A DNA stretch of 43,577 nucleotides, from NCBI GenBank assembly GCA_035517775.1, contig DATIYF010000054.1, positions 1 through 43,577 of the forward strand, in the 5' to 3' direction. Source of the DNA: DATIYF01 sp035517775 (lineage in GTDB: Bacteria > Acidobacteriota > Terriglobia > Terriglobales > Acidobacteriaceae). The notes under the pieces are model-generated. The model did not search any database. It saw only the letters and a list, made by a program, of their open reading frames with translations, and was not told the DNA's origin. Both the position numbers and the translations under genes were made by a program. How positions within the stretch are numbered: the stretch's first letter is position 1; the number at the start of each line of letters is the position of its first letter. Of the stretch, positions 15,856 to 23,917 are shown in pieces.

Positions 15856-16599
15856 CTATTTCTTCAAGGTGCCCGCCAGGAACGCAACCGTGCGCTGCCA
15901 GGCGTCGGCCGCATCGGCGGCACGGTAGCCCGCAGTGTTGTTCGGGTTCTCGAAGGCATGACCGGCGTCGGGATAAATGTGAATCTCCGCTGTCTTGCCC
16001 AGTTCCTTCAGTTGCGATTCGAACTTGCGCACACTGTCAGGGGTGATGCCCTGATCCTGGCCGCCAAAAATTCCCAAAATGGGAGCGTTGATCTTCTTCA
16101 GAGTATCGCTATCGGTGGCGAGATGGCCGTAGTTGATCACGTCTGCCGCAAGGGTTGGCTCCTGTAGAGCCACGTCGAGCGAATAGCCCCCTCCCATGCA
16201 CCAGCCGATGGCGCCAATGCGGTCTTTCTTTACTTCAGGTTGCGAGCTGAGAAAGGCAAATGCGGCGTGCAGATCGCGGGCGGCGCGGTCTTCGGGCACT
16301 CCCCGCATGATCTCGTGGGCCATCTCTGGGTTGGTGGCCACTTTGCCGCGATAAAGGTCAATGGCCAGCGTCACATAGCCCTGGTCGGCCAGCTTCGAGG
16401 CTTGGCCCTTTACCCAGTCGTTCAGCCCCCACCATTCGTGGATGACGATCAGCGCGGGAAACGGCCCTTTGCCCTCTGGTGTGTAGAGCACCGCCTGCAC
16501 GGTCTCATCGCCGCTTTTGTAGGAAACGGTCTTGGAAGTGGCGGCGAATGCCGCGGCGGTCAGGCCAAAAACAGCAGCTAGAACAAACAGTTGTCTCAT
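15856..16599 (-). CDS. Exported dienelactone hydrolase family protein
   Basis: The 247-residue product begins with a signal peptide (MRQLFVLAAVFGLTAAAFAA). The alpha/beta hydrolase core has the catalytic triad of the dienelactone hydrolase group: Cys134 in GWCMGGGY, Asp182 in GGQDQG and His214 in AGHAF, plus Glu55 in IHEWWGLN, which activates the Cys in the family. Such enzymes hydrolyse lactones or esters; the substrate here is unknown. Followed on the same strand, across short gaps, by no clear partner, so it may be monocistronic. Confidence 0.9.
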   Translation of the reverse strand: MRQLFVLAAVFGLTAAAFAATSKTVSYKSGDETVQAVLYTPEGKGPFPALIVIHEWWGLNDWVKGQASKLADQGYVTLAIDLYRGKVATNPEMAHEIMRGVPEDRAARDLHAAFAFLSSQPEVKKDRIGAIGWCMGGGYSLDVALQEPTLAADVINYGHLATDSDTLKKINAPILGIFGGQDQGITPDSVRKFESQLKELGKTAEIHIYPDAGHAFENPNNTAGYRAADAADAWQRTVAFLAGTLKK

Positions 16600-16638
16600 G
16601 AATTCACTCCGCTAAGGGCAGAAAGCCGGCCTACGAGC

Positions 16639-17160
16639 CTACAGCTCAAGTTCCATGTACATTGCGCCCTTGATGGGATTTTCCCGGTACGGGCGAATCT
16701 CCTTGAACCCAAGCAGGCGATAAAGCGCCACGGCATTCTGCATGATCGGCTCGACGGTATCAAGCCGCATGCGTTTATACCCGATGCTGCGGGCCTCCGC
16801 GATGATGGCTTCTGCCAGCGCCCGCCCCAGGCCCTTGCCGCGAAATTGCGGGCGGAGGTAAAGCCGCTTCATCTCACAAACTCCCCCTTCCAGCTTGTGC
16901 AAAGCCACGCATCCTGCGGGAGCGCCGTCGTATTCCGCCAGAAGCAGGCGGCCCTCGGGCGGAGTGTAATCCCCCGGCAATTCCGCGAGTTCCTTGTCAA
17001 AGCTCTGGAAGCAAAGGCTAAAGCCGAGCGATCGCGCGTACTCGAGAAAAAGCTCCCGCACCTGTGCGATCTGCGCCGGCGATTCTGCCTGCGCGAACGA
17101 AAAAGACTTAGCTACAGGGGTGCCGCAGGAAGGCCTTTCGTGCTGCGACTGCTGTTCCAT
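16639..17160 (-). CDS. GNAT family N-acetyltransferase
   Basis: A 173-residue protein with the Gcn5-related fold. Strand LLLAEYDGAPAGCVALHKL is followed by CEMKRLYLRPQFRGKGLGRALAEAIIAEA, motif A, whose R/Q-x-x-G-x-G/A loop (RGKGLG) binds the acetyl-CoA pyrophosphate. The C-terminus (YRLLGFKEIRPYRENPIKGAMYMELEL) is motif B. GAGGAATAGAGGA upstream supports the ATG. Substrate is unknown. It lies 32 bp downstream of fabG on the same strand, so it may be cotranscribed. Confidence 0.9.
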   Translation of the reverse strand: MEQQSQHERPSCGTPVAKSFSFAQAESPAQIAQVRELFLEYARSLGFSLCFQSFDKELAELPGDYTPPEGRLLLAEYDGAPAGCVALHKLEGGVCEMKRLYLRPQFRGKGLGRALAEAIIAEARSIGYKRMRLDTVEPIMQNAVALYRLLGFKEIRPYRENPIKGAMYMELEL

Positions 17161-17192
17161 TCCTCTATTCCTCTGTGGCTAGGCCTGAACGG

Positions 17193-17936
17193 CTACCCCA
17201 TCAGCATTCCGCCGTTCACGTTCAACACCTGGCCGGTGATGTATGAAGCCTCATTCGAGGCAAGAAACGCCACGGCGTTAGCCACATCTTCCGGGGCGCC
17301 CACTCGCCCCAGGGGAATCATCTTGACCGCGTTCTGCCGGAATTCATCGCCGAGGGCGGAGGTCATTGCCGTCTCAATAAATCCCGGCGCCACGGCGTTG
17401 CAGGTGATACTGCGTGAAGCAAACTCGCGCGCCAATGCCATGGTCAGCCCGATCAGCCCGGCCTTCGACGAAGCATAATTCGCCTGGCCCGCCTGCCCCA
17501 TTTGCCCGAAAACACTGGTGATGTTGATGATGCGACCCCAGCGCTGCTTGAGCATCGAGCCGATCACTTGCTGCACGCAAAGATAAGCGGAAGTGAGGTT
17601 GGTGTGGAGGACCGCATCCCAGTCGGCGCGCTTCATGCGCATCACCAACTGATCGCGGGTAATGCCGGCGTTATTCACCAAAATATCCACCTTGCCCAGC
17701 TGCGCGATCACCGCCTTGATGGCGCCCTTGATCTGCTCTTCGTCGGATACATCCATGGGAAAGGCGGCTGCAACGCCGCCGCTGGCCGCAATCTCGCCCA
17801 CCAGTTCATCCAGCTTTTCCTGATTGCGCGCAGCCACGGCCACCGAAGCTCCGGCAGAGGCGAGCTTCAGCGCACACGCCCGCCCGATCCCCTGGGAAGC
17901 TCCGGTAATCAGGGCAACGTGGCCGGAGAGCGTCAT
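17193..17936 (-). CDS. fabG: 3-oxoacyl-[acyl-carrier-protein] reductase
   Basis: NADPH-dependent reduction of 3-oxoacyl-ACP in fatty-acid elongation. The 247-residue short-chain dehydrogenase has TGASQGIG (cofactor loop, residues 11-18), DV at 62-63, NNAG (88-91), and the catalytic set Asn113, Ser141, Tyr154 and Lys158 (YASSK). The C-terminus YITGQVLNVNGGMLM is diagnostic of FabG. GAGGAG five bases before the ATG is a good ribosome site. It is not in a fab cluster here; a GNAT gene follows. Confidence 0.93.
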   Translation of the reverse strand: MTLSGHVALITGASQGIGRACALKLASAGASVAVAARNQEKLDELVGEIAASGGVAAAFPMDVSDEEQIKGAIKAVIAQLGKVDILVNNAGITRDQLVMRMKRADWDAVLHTNLTSAYLCVQQVIGSMLKQRWGRIINITSVFGQMGQAGQANYASSKAGLIGLTMALAREFASRSITCNAVAPGFIETAMTSALGDEFRQNAVKMIPLGRVGAPEDVANAVAFLASNEASYITGQVLNVNGGMLMG

Positions 17937-17999
17937 GCGTGCTCCTCAATCAGGATGAAGACAGAAATTATACCTGCCGGGGCCGCTGTCAGCGGGCGT

Positions 18000-19181
18000 T
18001 CAAGCTTGCCGGTTCTGCGGCTCATCCACCTCTTGGCCGCGAAACAGAACCCGCAGCAGCGGGGGCGCAATGAATGTGGTCACCGCCGTCATGAATACCA
18101 CGATGGCATAGGCGGACTGGCTCACGATCCGGCTTTGCAGCCCCACCAACGCCACGATCAGTGCGACCTCGCCGCGCGGCGTCATGCCGACCCCCACGCG
18201 CAAGACCTCGGTCCAGCCGTCGCGCAGCAGGGGCAGCCCGCAGCCGATCACCTTGGAAAGGATGGCCAGCACCGAGATCACGCAGGCCGCCACCAGCACA
18301 TCTTTATTGAAGAGGCGCAGGTTGAGCTGCGACCCGATGGAAAAGAAGAAATACGGCGCCAGGAATTCTGTGATTCCGCCGACGCGCGAGCGCAGGTTCC
18401 ATTCCCGGGCGCGGTCAGCGAACATCAGGCCGGCGAAAAAAGCGCCCACAATCGCCGCCATGCCAATGGTCGCCGAGAGCCACGAAAAGAAAAGGCACAG
18501 GCTGAGCGCCAGAACCAGCGTGGCACTCTGGGTCGAGAGCTTTTCCACCCGGGGATGAATGCGGCGCACGATGCGCGGCGCAACGAAGATCATGAAAAGC
18601 GCAAAGGCCACGGCTTCGATCAGCAGTACGCTGAGGTGGAGGAGCTCCAGCCCGCCGGAAGTGGCCAGGCCCGCGACAACCGCCAGCAATACCATCCCGA
18701 GAATGTCGTCGAAGACCGCCGCACCGAGAATGATGCGCGAAGAGCGGGTGTTCAAAACCTTAAGGTCGCCGAGCACTCTCGCGGTGATGCCGACGCTGGT
18801 GGCGACCATGGCCGCGGCCACGAAGATGGCTTCGCTGCTCGCATCGCCGCGCCACTTCATGTAGAAAAAGCCCAGCACGAGGGGCGCGGCCACACCCGCT
18901 ACCGCTACCAGCAGCGCCTGCCGGCCTACCCGGATCAAATCATGCGGGCTGGTCTCAAGGCCAGCGCTGAAGAGCACAAAGATGACTCCGATTTCTGCAA
19001 TCGAGTGCAGCGTGTCACTGGGATGGATCCATCCCAGAGCATACGGTCCCAAAGCCACCCCAGCGGCGATCTCTCCCAGCACCCCAGGCACGAGCAGGCG
19101 CTCGAAAAGCTCTCCGGCAACCTTCGCGGCTACGAAAATCAGCAGCAGCTCGAGTAAGAGTTGTTGTGGGCCTTGCGACAT
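18000..19181 (-). CDS. Cation:proton antiporter, CPA2 (KefB/NapA-like) family
   Basis: An integral inner-membrane transporter of 393 residues, with about 12 hydrophobic segments, that exchanges Na+ or K+ for protons. Characteristic pieces: VPGVLGEIAAGVALGPYALGW near the start, IAEIGVIFVLFSAGLET, ATSVGITARVLGDL, the AAVFDDILGMVLLAVV segment with the paired Asp typical of electrogenic antiporters, and GMTPRGEVALIVA near the end. It lacks the C-terminal TrkA-N domain of KefB, which is consistent with NapA-like members. The ATG at 19181, with AAGG upstream, is preferred to the TTG at 19220. Confidence 0.9.
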   Translation of the reverse strand: MSQGPQQLLLELLLIFVAAKVAGELFERLLVPGVLGEIAAGVALGPYALGWIHPSDTLHSIAEIGVIFVLFSAGLETSPHDLIRVGRQALLVAVAGVAAPLVLGFFYMKWRGDASSEAIFVAAAMVATSVGITARVLGDLKVLNTRSSRIILGAAVFDDILGMVLLAVVAGLATSGGLELLHLSVLLIEAVAFALFMIFVAPRIVRRIHPRVEKLSTQSATLVLALSLCLFFSWLSATIGMAAIVGAFFAGLMFADRAREWNLRSRVGGITEFLAPYFFFSIGSQLNLRLFNKDVLVAACVISVLAILSKVIGCGLPLLRDGWTEVLRVGVGMTPRGEVALIVALVGLQSRIVSQSAYAIVVFMTAVTTFIAPPLLRVLFRGQEVDEPQNRQA

Positions 19182-19339
19182 GACCTTGGCAGAATAGGAC
19201 ACTGCCTTCGACGCGGCCAAGGGAAATTCGCAGCTTCCTCCGTGTCGTCAGGCGTTAAATTCCCAAGCGATGGCGCCGGCAACCCGGAGGCCGCCGCGCC
19301 GGTGTAAGATTTGATCTTCTGAAATCGAGGCCATGCCCC

Positions 19340-20941
19340 ATGCCGGAAGTTGCCGAAATGACCGCCGCCACGAATGCCCATCCGGAAGCCGAGAACAAGC
19401 CTGCGGTTGAGGTTTACGCCGTCTATGGCGTAGAGCCCGAAGTGCAGGCCTACGCCATGGCCAAGTATTCGCGCTCGGCGCTCTCCATGAAAGAGTCGCT
19501 GAAGGAAATCAGCCGGCAGAAGGCGGAAAAATTTCTCAACACGTTTTATTTCCAGTACGGCCACCGCTCTATTGCCGATCTGGCGCACATTGCCCTGGCC
19601 ATTGAACGGCTTTCCATACTCGCCGCCATCGCCGTGGCCGACGAGCAGCGCTGGGACGGCCAGGAACGCTCCACCCGCTACCAGGATTTCAAGAAGAGCG
19701 GCTATTACACCCCGGACTTCCGCGACGCGAATGAAGTCGCCGGTCTGCTTCCCGCCCCGGCCCTCTATCGCGAAACCATCGAGAATCTGTTTGCGGCGTA
19801 TGAGTCGCTTTCCCAGCGAATGTTCGAGCATCTCGCCGGCACTACGCTCAGGCCCGACGATATGAAGCAGGAGGCCTACGAGCGCACGTTGCGGGCGCGG
19901 GCCTTCGACATCACCCGCTACCTGCTTCCCCTGGCCACCAACACTTCTCTGGGCGAGATCGTCAATGCGCGTACCCTTGAAAGCCAGGTGTCGCATCTGC
20001 TCTCGCATTCACACCGCGAAGTGCGCCAGCTCGGCCAACTGCTCAAGCAGGCGGCCAGCGAGCCTGCCTACAATCCGAATCTGGAGCACCTCGAAGAATT
20101 GGTCGAGCAGATTCGCGCAGCCTCACCCGAGCTGGGCGAGAAGGCCGCGGAGGAATTGTTGCGCGAGGTGCGGGTAGCGCCGACCTTGGTCAAGTACGCC
20201 GACCCGAGTCCCTATGAGATCGAGACCCGCCGCGAATTGCGGCAGATCGCGGCCGAGCTGATGGGAGAGTTGCCGATCGCGCCCGCGCCGCTGGTGGATC
20301 TGCTGGACGAGGAGCCGCTCGAAGTTGAGCTGGCAACCACCCTGGTTTACGAGCACTGCCATTATTCTTACCGGCAGGTTCGCATGGCGGTGCAGGCGGC
20401 GGGCGAAAGGATTCGCCGCGAGATCATTGACATCGGCTTGCGCCATCGCGGCCAGCACGATGAAATGCTGCGCGCCTATTGCTCCGGCCAGCAGTTCCGC
20501 TTCGACATTCTGATGGATATTGGCGGCTTCCGTGATATGCATCGCCATCGCCGCTGCGTGCAGATCGGCCAGGGCTTCACCACGCGGCACGGTTACGACA
20601 CTCCGCCCGAGATGGAGGCCGCGGGCGTGGGCGAGCGCTATCACGCCATCATGCGCGGCACTGCGGAGGCGGCGCAAAAGCTGGCCCGCTCCGGCGGCTC
20701 GGAAGCCGAAGAAAGTTCTCAGTACGCGATTCCTTTGGCCTTTCGCAAGCGCACGCTCTTCAAGATGGATTTCGCTGAAGTGGTGTACATCTCGGAGCTG
20801 CGCACCGGGCCCGCGGGGCACGCGTCGTACCGCAACGCGGCTTATGCCATGTATGAAGCGGTAGCGAGAAATTATCCCGCGCTGGCCAGGTATTTCCGCG
20901 TGCACGACGTGAAAGAGCCGGTGGACTTGCTGAAGCGGTGA
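19340..20941 (+). CDS. Two-domain ThyX-like protein (FAD-dependent thymidylate synthase family, duplicated)
   Basis: The 533-residue product is twice the ThyX length and its halves each resemble ThyX. The N-terminal half has YGHRSIADLAHIALAIER (residues 73-90) and DEQRWDGQERSTRYQDF (101-117): the STRY part of the ThyX signature is kept, but RHR is replaced by Asp-Glu-Gln. The C-terminal half has YEHCHYSYRQVRMA and MHRHRRCVQIGQGFTTRHGY (400-419): RHR is kept, but the active-site Ser of RHRX7S is Gly412. Canonical ThyX converts dUMP to dTMP with FAD, NADPH and methylene-tetrahydrofolate. Whether this protein does so is open; no thyA or other thyX is visible in the window. TAAGAT at 19305-19310 may be the -10 box. 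Confidence 0.85.
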   Translation: MPEVAEMTAATNAHPEAENKPAVEVYAVYGVEPEVQAYAMAKYSRSALSMKESLKEISRQKAEKFLNTFYFQYGHRSIADLAHIALAIERLSILAAIAVADEQRWDGQERSTRYQDFKKSGYYTPDFRDANEVAGLLPAPALYRETIENLFAAYESLSQRMFEHLAGTTLRPDDMKQEAYERTLRARAFDITRYLLPLATNTSLGEIVNARTLESQVSHLLSHSHREVRQLGQLLKQAASEPAYNPNLEHLEELVEQIRAASPELGEKAAEELLREVRVAPTLVKYADPSPYEIETRRELRQIAAELMGELPIAPAPLVDLLDEEPLEVELATTLVYEHCHYSYRQVRMAVQAAGERIRREIIDIGLRHRGQHDEMLRAYCSGQQFRFDILMDIGGFRDMHRHRRCVQIGQGFTTRHGYDTPPEMEAAGVGERYHAIMRGTAEAAQKLARSGGSEAEESSQYAIPLAFRKRTLFKMDFAEVVYISELRTGPAGHASYRNAAYAMYEAVARNYPALARYFRVHDVKEPVDLLKR

Positions 20942-20948
20942 GCGACTT

Positions 20949-20974
20949 ATGCGCATGCACATGCATGTTATAAT
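20949..20974 (+). promoter_or_regulatory. vapBC promoter with overlapping palindromic operator
   Basis: A perfect TATAAT (20969-20974) sits 8 nt before the vapB ATG. Two perfect palindromes abut it upstream, ATGCGCAT (20949-20956) and ACATGCATGT (20959-20968), covering the -35 zone. RHH antitoxins typically bind such sites as dimers and repress their own operon. Confidence 0.6.
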
Positions 20975-20982
20975 GCGGGTGT

Positions 20983-21222
20983 ATGCGAACCACGGTTGAA
21001 ATGAAGGCCGAGCACCGCAGCGCTCTGCTGGCGCTGGCGGCGCGCCGCGGCGAAAAGGGTTTCTCCTCCGTGCTGACGGAGGCGATCGAACAATATCTGG
21101 ATAGCGAGCGTGCACGCGCCGCGCGGCGCAAACAGCTTTTGTCACTGGCCGGCTCTCTTTCCGCCGAAGAGGGCGAAAGACTTCGAGGCGTGTCGAAGGC
21201 CTTGCGGGAGCACTGGCGTTGA
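20983..21222 (+). CDS. vapB: Antitoxin of a VapBC system, ribbon-helix-helix type
   Basis: A 79-residue protein with a short N-terminal strand (MRTTVEMKAEHR) and two helices (ALLALAARRGEKGFSSVLTEAIEQYLDSE), the ribbon-helix-helix DNA-binding fold. The C-terminal part (KQLLSLAGSLSAEEGERLRGVSKALREHWR) would wrap and block the toxin. Its TGA overlaps the TTG start of the toxin gene, so translation is coupled. The start follows a TATAAT box at only 8 nt, with no ribosome site, so leaderless translation is likely. The RHH class is clear; pairing with VapC is from context. Confidence 0.85.
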   Translation: MRTTVEMKAEHRSALLALAARRGEKGFSSVLTEAIEQYLDSERARAARRKQLLSLAGSLSAEEGERLRGVSKALREHWR

Positions 21223-21602
21223 TTCTCGCCGACACCGACGTGCTGATCGATTATCTGACCGGCTTTCAGCCCGTAGAAGACCAGGTGCGGAAGTACATTG
21301 AGTCGGATAGCCTGCAGACTAGCGCTGTGACCTGCTTTGAACTTCTAAGTGGCGCTCGCGAGGGCAGGCGCGGCCAGAAGACGCGCGATTTTGTCGAGGC
21401 TGTGCCTGTTCTCCCGCTGGATCGCGAGTCGGCCGCACGGGCTGCCACGGTACGTCACACTCTTGAGAGGCTGGGTCTCGCCATCGGCATGGCCGACAGC
21501 TTGATCGCAGGCATCGCTCTGACGAACGATCTGCCGCTTCTAACGCGCAATCGGAAGCACTTCCAGCACATCGAGGGCCTGAGCTTGATTCAGGCGAGAT
21601 GA
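21219..21602 (+). CDS. vapC: Toxin of a VapBC system, PIN-domain ribonuclease
   Basis: A 127-residue PIN-domain protein with the acidic metal-binding set: Asp5 (LADTDVLIDYL), Glu41 (TCFELLSGA), Asp93 (GMADSLIAGIA), and Asn111 late (LLTRNRKHF). VapC enzymes cleave tRNA or rRNA in a Mg-dependent way when freed from VapB. The start TTG at 21219 overlaps the antitoxin stop in a 4-base TTGA arrangement. Length and motifs are intact, so it looks active. The specific RNA target cannot be predicted. Confidence 0.9.
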   Translation: MILADTDVLIDYLTGFQPVEDQVRKYIESDSLQTSAVTCFELLSGAREGRRGQKTRDFVEAVPVLPLDRESAARAATVRHTLERLGLAIGMADSLIAGIALTNDLPLLTRNRKHFQHIEGLSLIQAR

Positions 21603-21680
21603 TTGGCTGGAAGAGTGGAGGCCGGGAAGCTCCAGCGACAACCAGGCCGCGAATCGGAGCCAGGTGTACCTGCCGAGGCC

Positions 21681-22057
21681 TTAATGAATAACTGGCCTCC
21701 GCACCGATACGGCGATTCTGACGGACAGCCACGCAATGACTGCCGTCGTTATGCAAAAACCAGCGAGATAGATCGGCAGTTTTCGCAAGTATTCCCACGC
21801 ACTTCGGAACTCAGCCAGAGCTGAAGTCGATGCTGCGCCCCCGAGTAGCGCAACCAACAAAGCTCGCTCTGGATTCGTGTCTGCTCAACCCGCGCCGCTT
21901 GCAGGGCCCCGCGAAATTGCGGCAGCCCTGTCCAGCCTCCGACTGCAAACCCCAGGAATGCAAGACGATTGAGAAGTAGGAGAGCAGCTATTACGCACGC
22001 TATCACCATGCAGCCTGAGATGACCCGGAAGAGACGAAATTGAAATAACTCCCGCAT
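21681..22057 (-). pseudogene. Small membrane protein gene with an apparent frameshift
   Basis: From the ATG at 22057 the frame gives MRELFQFRLFRVISGCMVIACVIAALLLLNR, a clear membrane segment, then GWTGLPQFRGALQAARVEQTR. About 21885 the plausible coding frame changes: the adjacent frame continues with ERALLVALLGGAASTSALAE and KLPIYLAGFCITTAVIAW, another membrane segment, to a TAA at 21681-21683. In the original frame the sequence turns into low-quality, Ser/Cys-rich residues. A one-base deletion would explain this. No family recognised. Alternatively two short genes are present. Confidence 0.45.
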
Positions 22058-22104
22058 GGTCCAACCCTAATGCGAATGCCAATATCTCCAGGTGTTGACA
22101 CCAC

Positions 22105-23160
22105 CTACGTGTACATCACCTTCCGCTCCCCTTTCACGATCCTGCCGACGGTATAGGCCTTCTCCCCGGCCCGCTCCAGCACGCTCTGCGCTTTTTTGAA
22201 CTTTTTTGCCGGCACGATCAGCAACATGCCCAGGCCCATATTGAAAGTGCGCAGCATCTCCTCCTGGGGAACGTTGCCCAGCGATTGCAGGTGCTGGAAA
22301 ATCGGTTGCACCGGCCAGGTGCCTACTTCGATCACCGCGGCTGTGCCTTTGGGCAGCACTCGCGGCAGATTCTCCGTGATTCCGCCGCCGGTGATGTGCG
22401 CCATGGCGGAAACGCATTCGGCCGCCACCAGCTTCTTGACGATCGCCCAGTAGCTCCGGTGGGTGCGCAGCAGTTCGTTTCCCACTTTGTTTTTCACGTC
22501 ATTGACATAAGTTTCCGGTGTATAGCCGGCCACTTCGAACAGCAGTTTGCGCGCCAGCGAATAACCATTGGTGTGGAGGCCGTTCGAAGGCAGGCCGAGA
22601 ATCACGTCGCCCGCCTCGACTGCCGCACCGGTGATGATCTTGCTGCGCTCGACCACGCCCACAATGAATCCCGCAAGATCGTACTCGCCGTCCGGGTAGA
22701 AGCCCGGCATCTCGGCGGTTTCCCCCCCAATCAGCGCGCAGCCATTTTGCTTGCAGGCGGCCGCCAGTCCTTCCACTACTTTCTCTGCGGTCTCAGAATC
22801 CAGCTTTCCCGTAGCCAGATAATCCATGAAGAACATGGGCGTCGCGCCCTGCACGGCAATGTCATTGACGCAATGGTTTACCAGGTCGGCGCCTACGGTC
22901 GAGTGCACGTTCATGGCAAAGGCGACCTTCAGCTTGGTGCCCACCCCATCCACGCTTGAGACCAGCACCGCGTCGCTGTACTTTTCGCGATCAATCGAAA
23001 ACAGCCCGCCGAAGCCGCCGATTTCGCTCAGCACTCCGCGAGTAAAAGTCTTGTGGGCCAGGTACTTGATGCGCTGCTTGGTGCGGTTGGCGCGGTCTAT
23101 ATTTACACCCGCATCGGCATAGGTCACGGGGCCGGTCTTGGGTTTTGGAGAGTGAGCCAC
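22105..23160 (-). CDS. purM: Phosphoribosylformylglycinamidine cyclo-ligase (AIR synthetase)
   Basis: Fifth step of purine synthesis: FGAM plus ATP to 5-aminoimidazole ribonucleotide. The 351-residue protein begins with VTYADAGVNIDRANRTKQRI, then GFGGLFSI, DGVGTKLKVAF (the ATP-binding strand), VNHCVNDIAVQGATPMFFMDY, GGETAEMPGFY, LGLPSNGLHTNGYSL and HITGGGITENLPRVLP, all PurM hallmarks. TACAAT on the minus strand (23240-23235) could be its -10 box. It is isolated from other pur genes in this window. Confidence 0.97.
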   Translation of the reverse strand: MAHSPKPKTGPVTYADAGVNIDRANRTKQRIKYLAHKTFTRGVLSEIGGFGGLFSIDREKYSDAVLVSSVDGVGTKLKVAFAMNVHSTVGADLVNHCVNDIAVQGATPMFFMDYLATGKLDSETAEKVVEGLAAACKQNGCALIGGETAEMPGFYPDGEYDLAGFIVGVVERSKIITGAAVEAGDVILGLPSNGLHTNGYSLARKLLFEVAGYTPETYVNDVKNKVGNELLRTHRSYWAIVKKLVAAECVSAMAHITGGGITENLPRVLPKGTAAVIEVGTWPVQPIFQHLQSLGNVPQEEMLRTFNMGLGMLLIVPAKKFKKAQSVLERAGEKAYTVGRIVKGERKVMYT

Positions 23161-23380
23161 GGAGTCAGTCCGCTGCCTGCAAAATGTGGGGATGCCGGTG
23201 AATTATTCCTACTTGGAAGACGAGCGCGCGGCACATTGTAGCACGTCCGTTCTGGAGCCTCGGCGAGGCGCTGCTTTCGGAGGGAAAGGCGGAAGCACCG
23301 TGATGGCGCCAGGTACACTCATCCCCGGGCGTAACGGAACAGCTTCATTGGCCACGGAGTGGCAGCCGCAGCCGGCTTAC

Positions 23381-23548
23381 TTAGTGGGTAACGTAGCCCG
23401 AAAAGTAGTAAGCCAGTACCCCTAGCAGCGTCAGGCCTGAGATCGCATATGCGGTCAGAACCCAGGTGCCGCGGCCTTCGTGGTGAGATGGACAAGATCC
23501 CTGCTGATCTGTGGAAACCGAAGATTTACCGGGGGCCCGATGTTCCAT
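23381..23548 (-). CDS. Small C-terminally anchored membrane protein, 55 residues
   Basis: Starts MEHRAPGKSSVSTDQQGSCP and ends with a single membrane helix, VLTAYAISGLTLLGVLAYYF, followed by SGYVTH. A strong GAGGAGGG ribosome site lies 7 nt before the ATG at 23548, which supports real translation despite the small size. The hydrophilic N-terminus has Cys19 and a His pair. No family could be named. It lies between purM and recA, on the strand opposite recA. Confidence 0.65.
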   Translation of the reverse strand: MEHRAPGKSSVSTDQQGSCPSHHEGRGTWVLTAYAISGLTLLGVLAYYFSGYVTH

Positions 23549-23826
23549 GAGTAACCCTCCTCGTGGAGCGAACATCGTGGCGCAGAATGAGCGTCACGCA
23601 ACCTGCATCCGGGCAGGTTGGATGCGGCGGATTGTACTACGTGTGATCGTTGTCACAACAAAAAAGTGGCGCAGAGTGCAGCTTTTTGCGCTTGAAATTG
23701 CCGATTTGGCACCATTTTCCGCAACTTTCAAGGGTGTTCTCCTGCCCCGCCGCGGCGCCTCTCATCTTCCCAATCTCCCGCCCCCAAACCGTATTCGCTA
23801 TTTCTTCGCCATTATGTTATGCTTTC

Positions 23827-23839
23827 CACAAGTTTTGTG
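23827..23839 (+). promoter_or_regulatory. Short inverted repeat upstream of recA
   Basis: CACAA-GTT-TTGTG (23827-23839) lies about 80 bp before the recA start. It could be an operator, but no canonical LexA site (GAAC-N4-GTTC or CTG-N10-CAG) was seen in the gap 23549-23917, so its role is uncertain. The rest of that gap shows no gene. Confidence 0.25.
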
Positions 23840-23917
23840 ACGAATGACCTTACACCCTGCCAGCCCAGACGTGTAGGCTGATGTGTCTTTTTCACATTTC
23901 TGCAAGGAGCAGCCATC

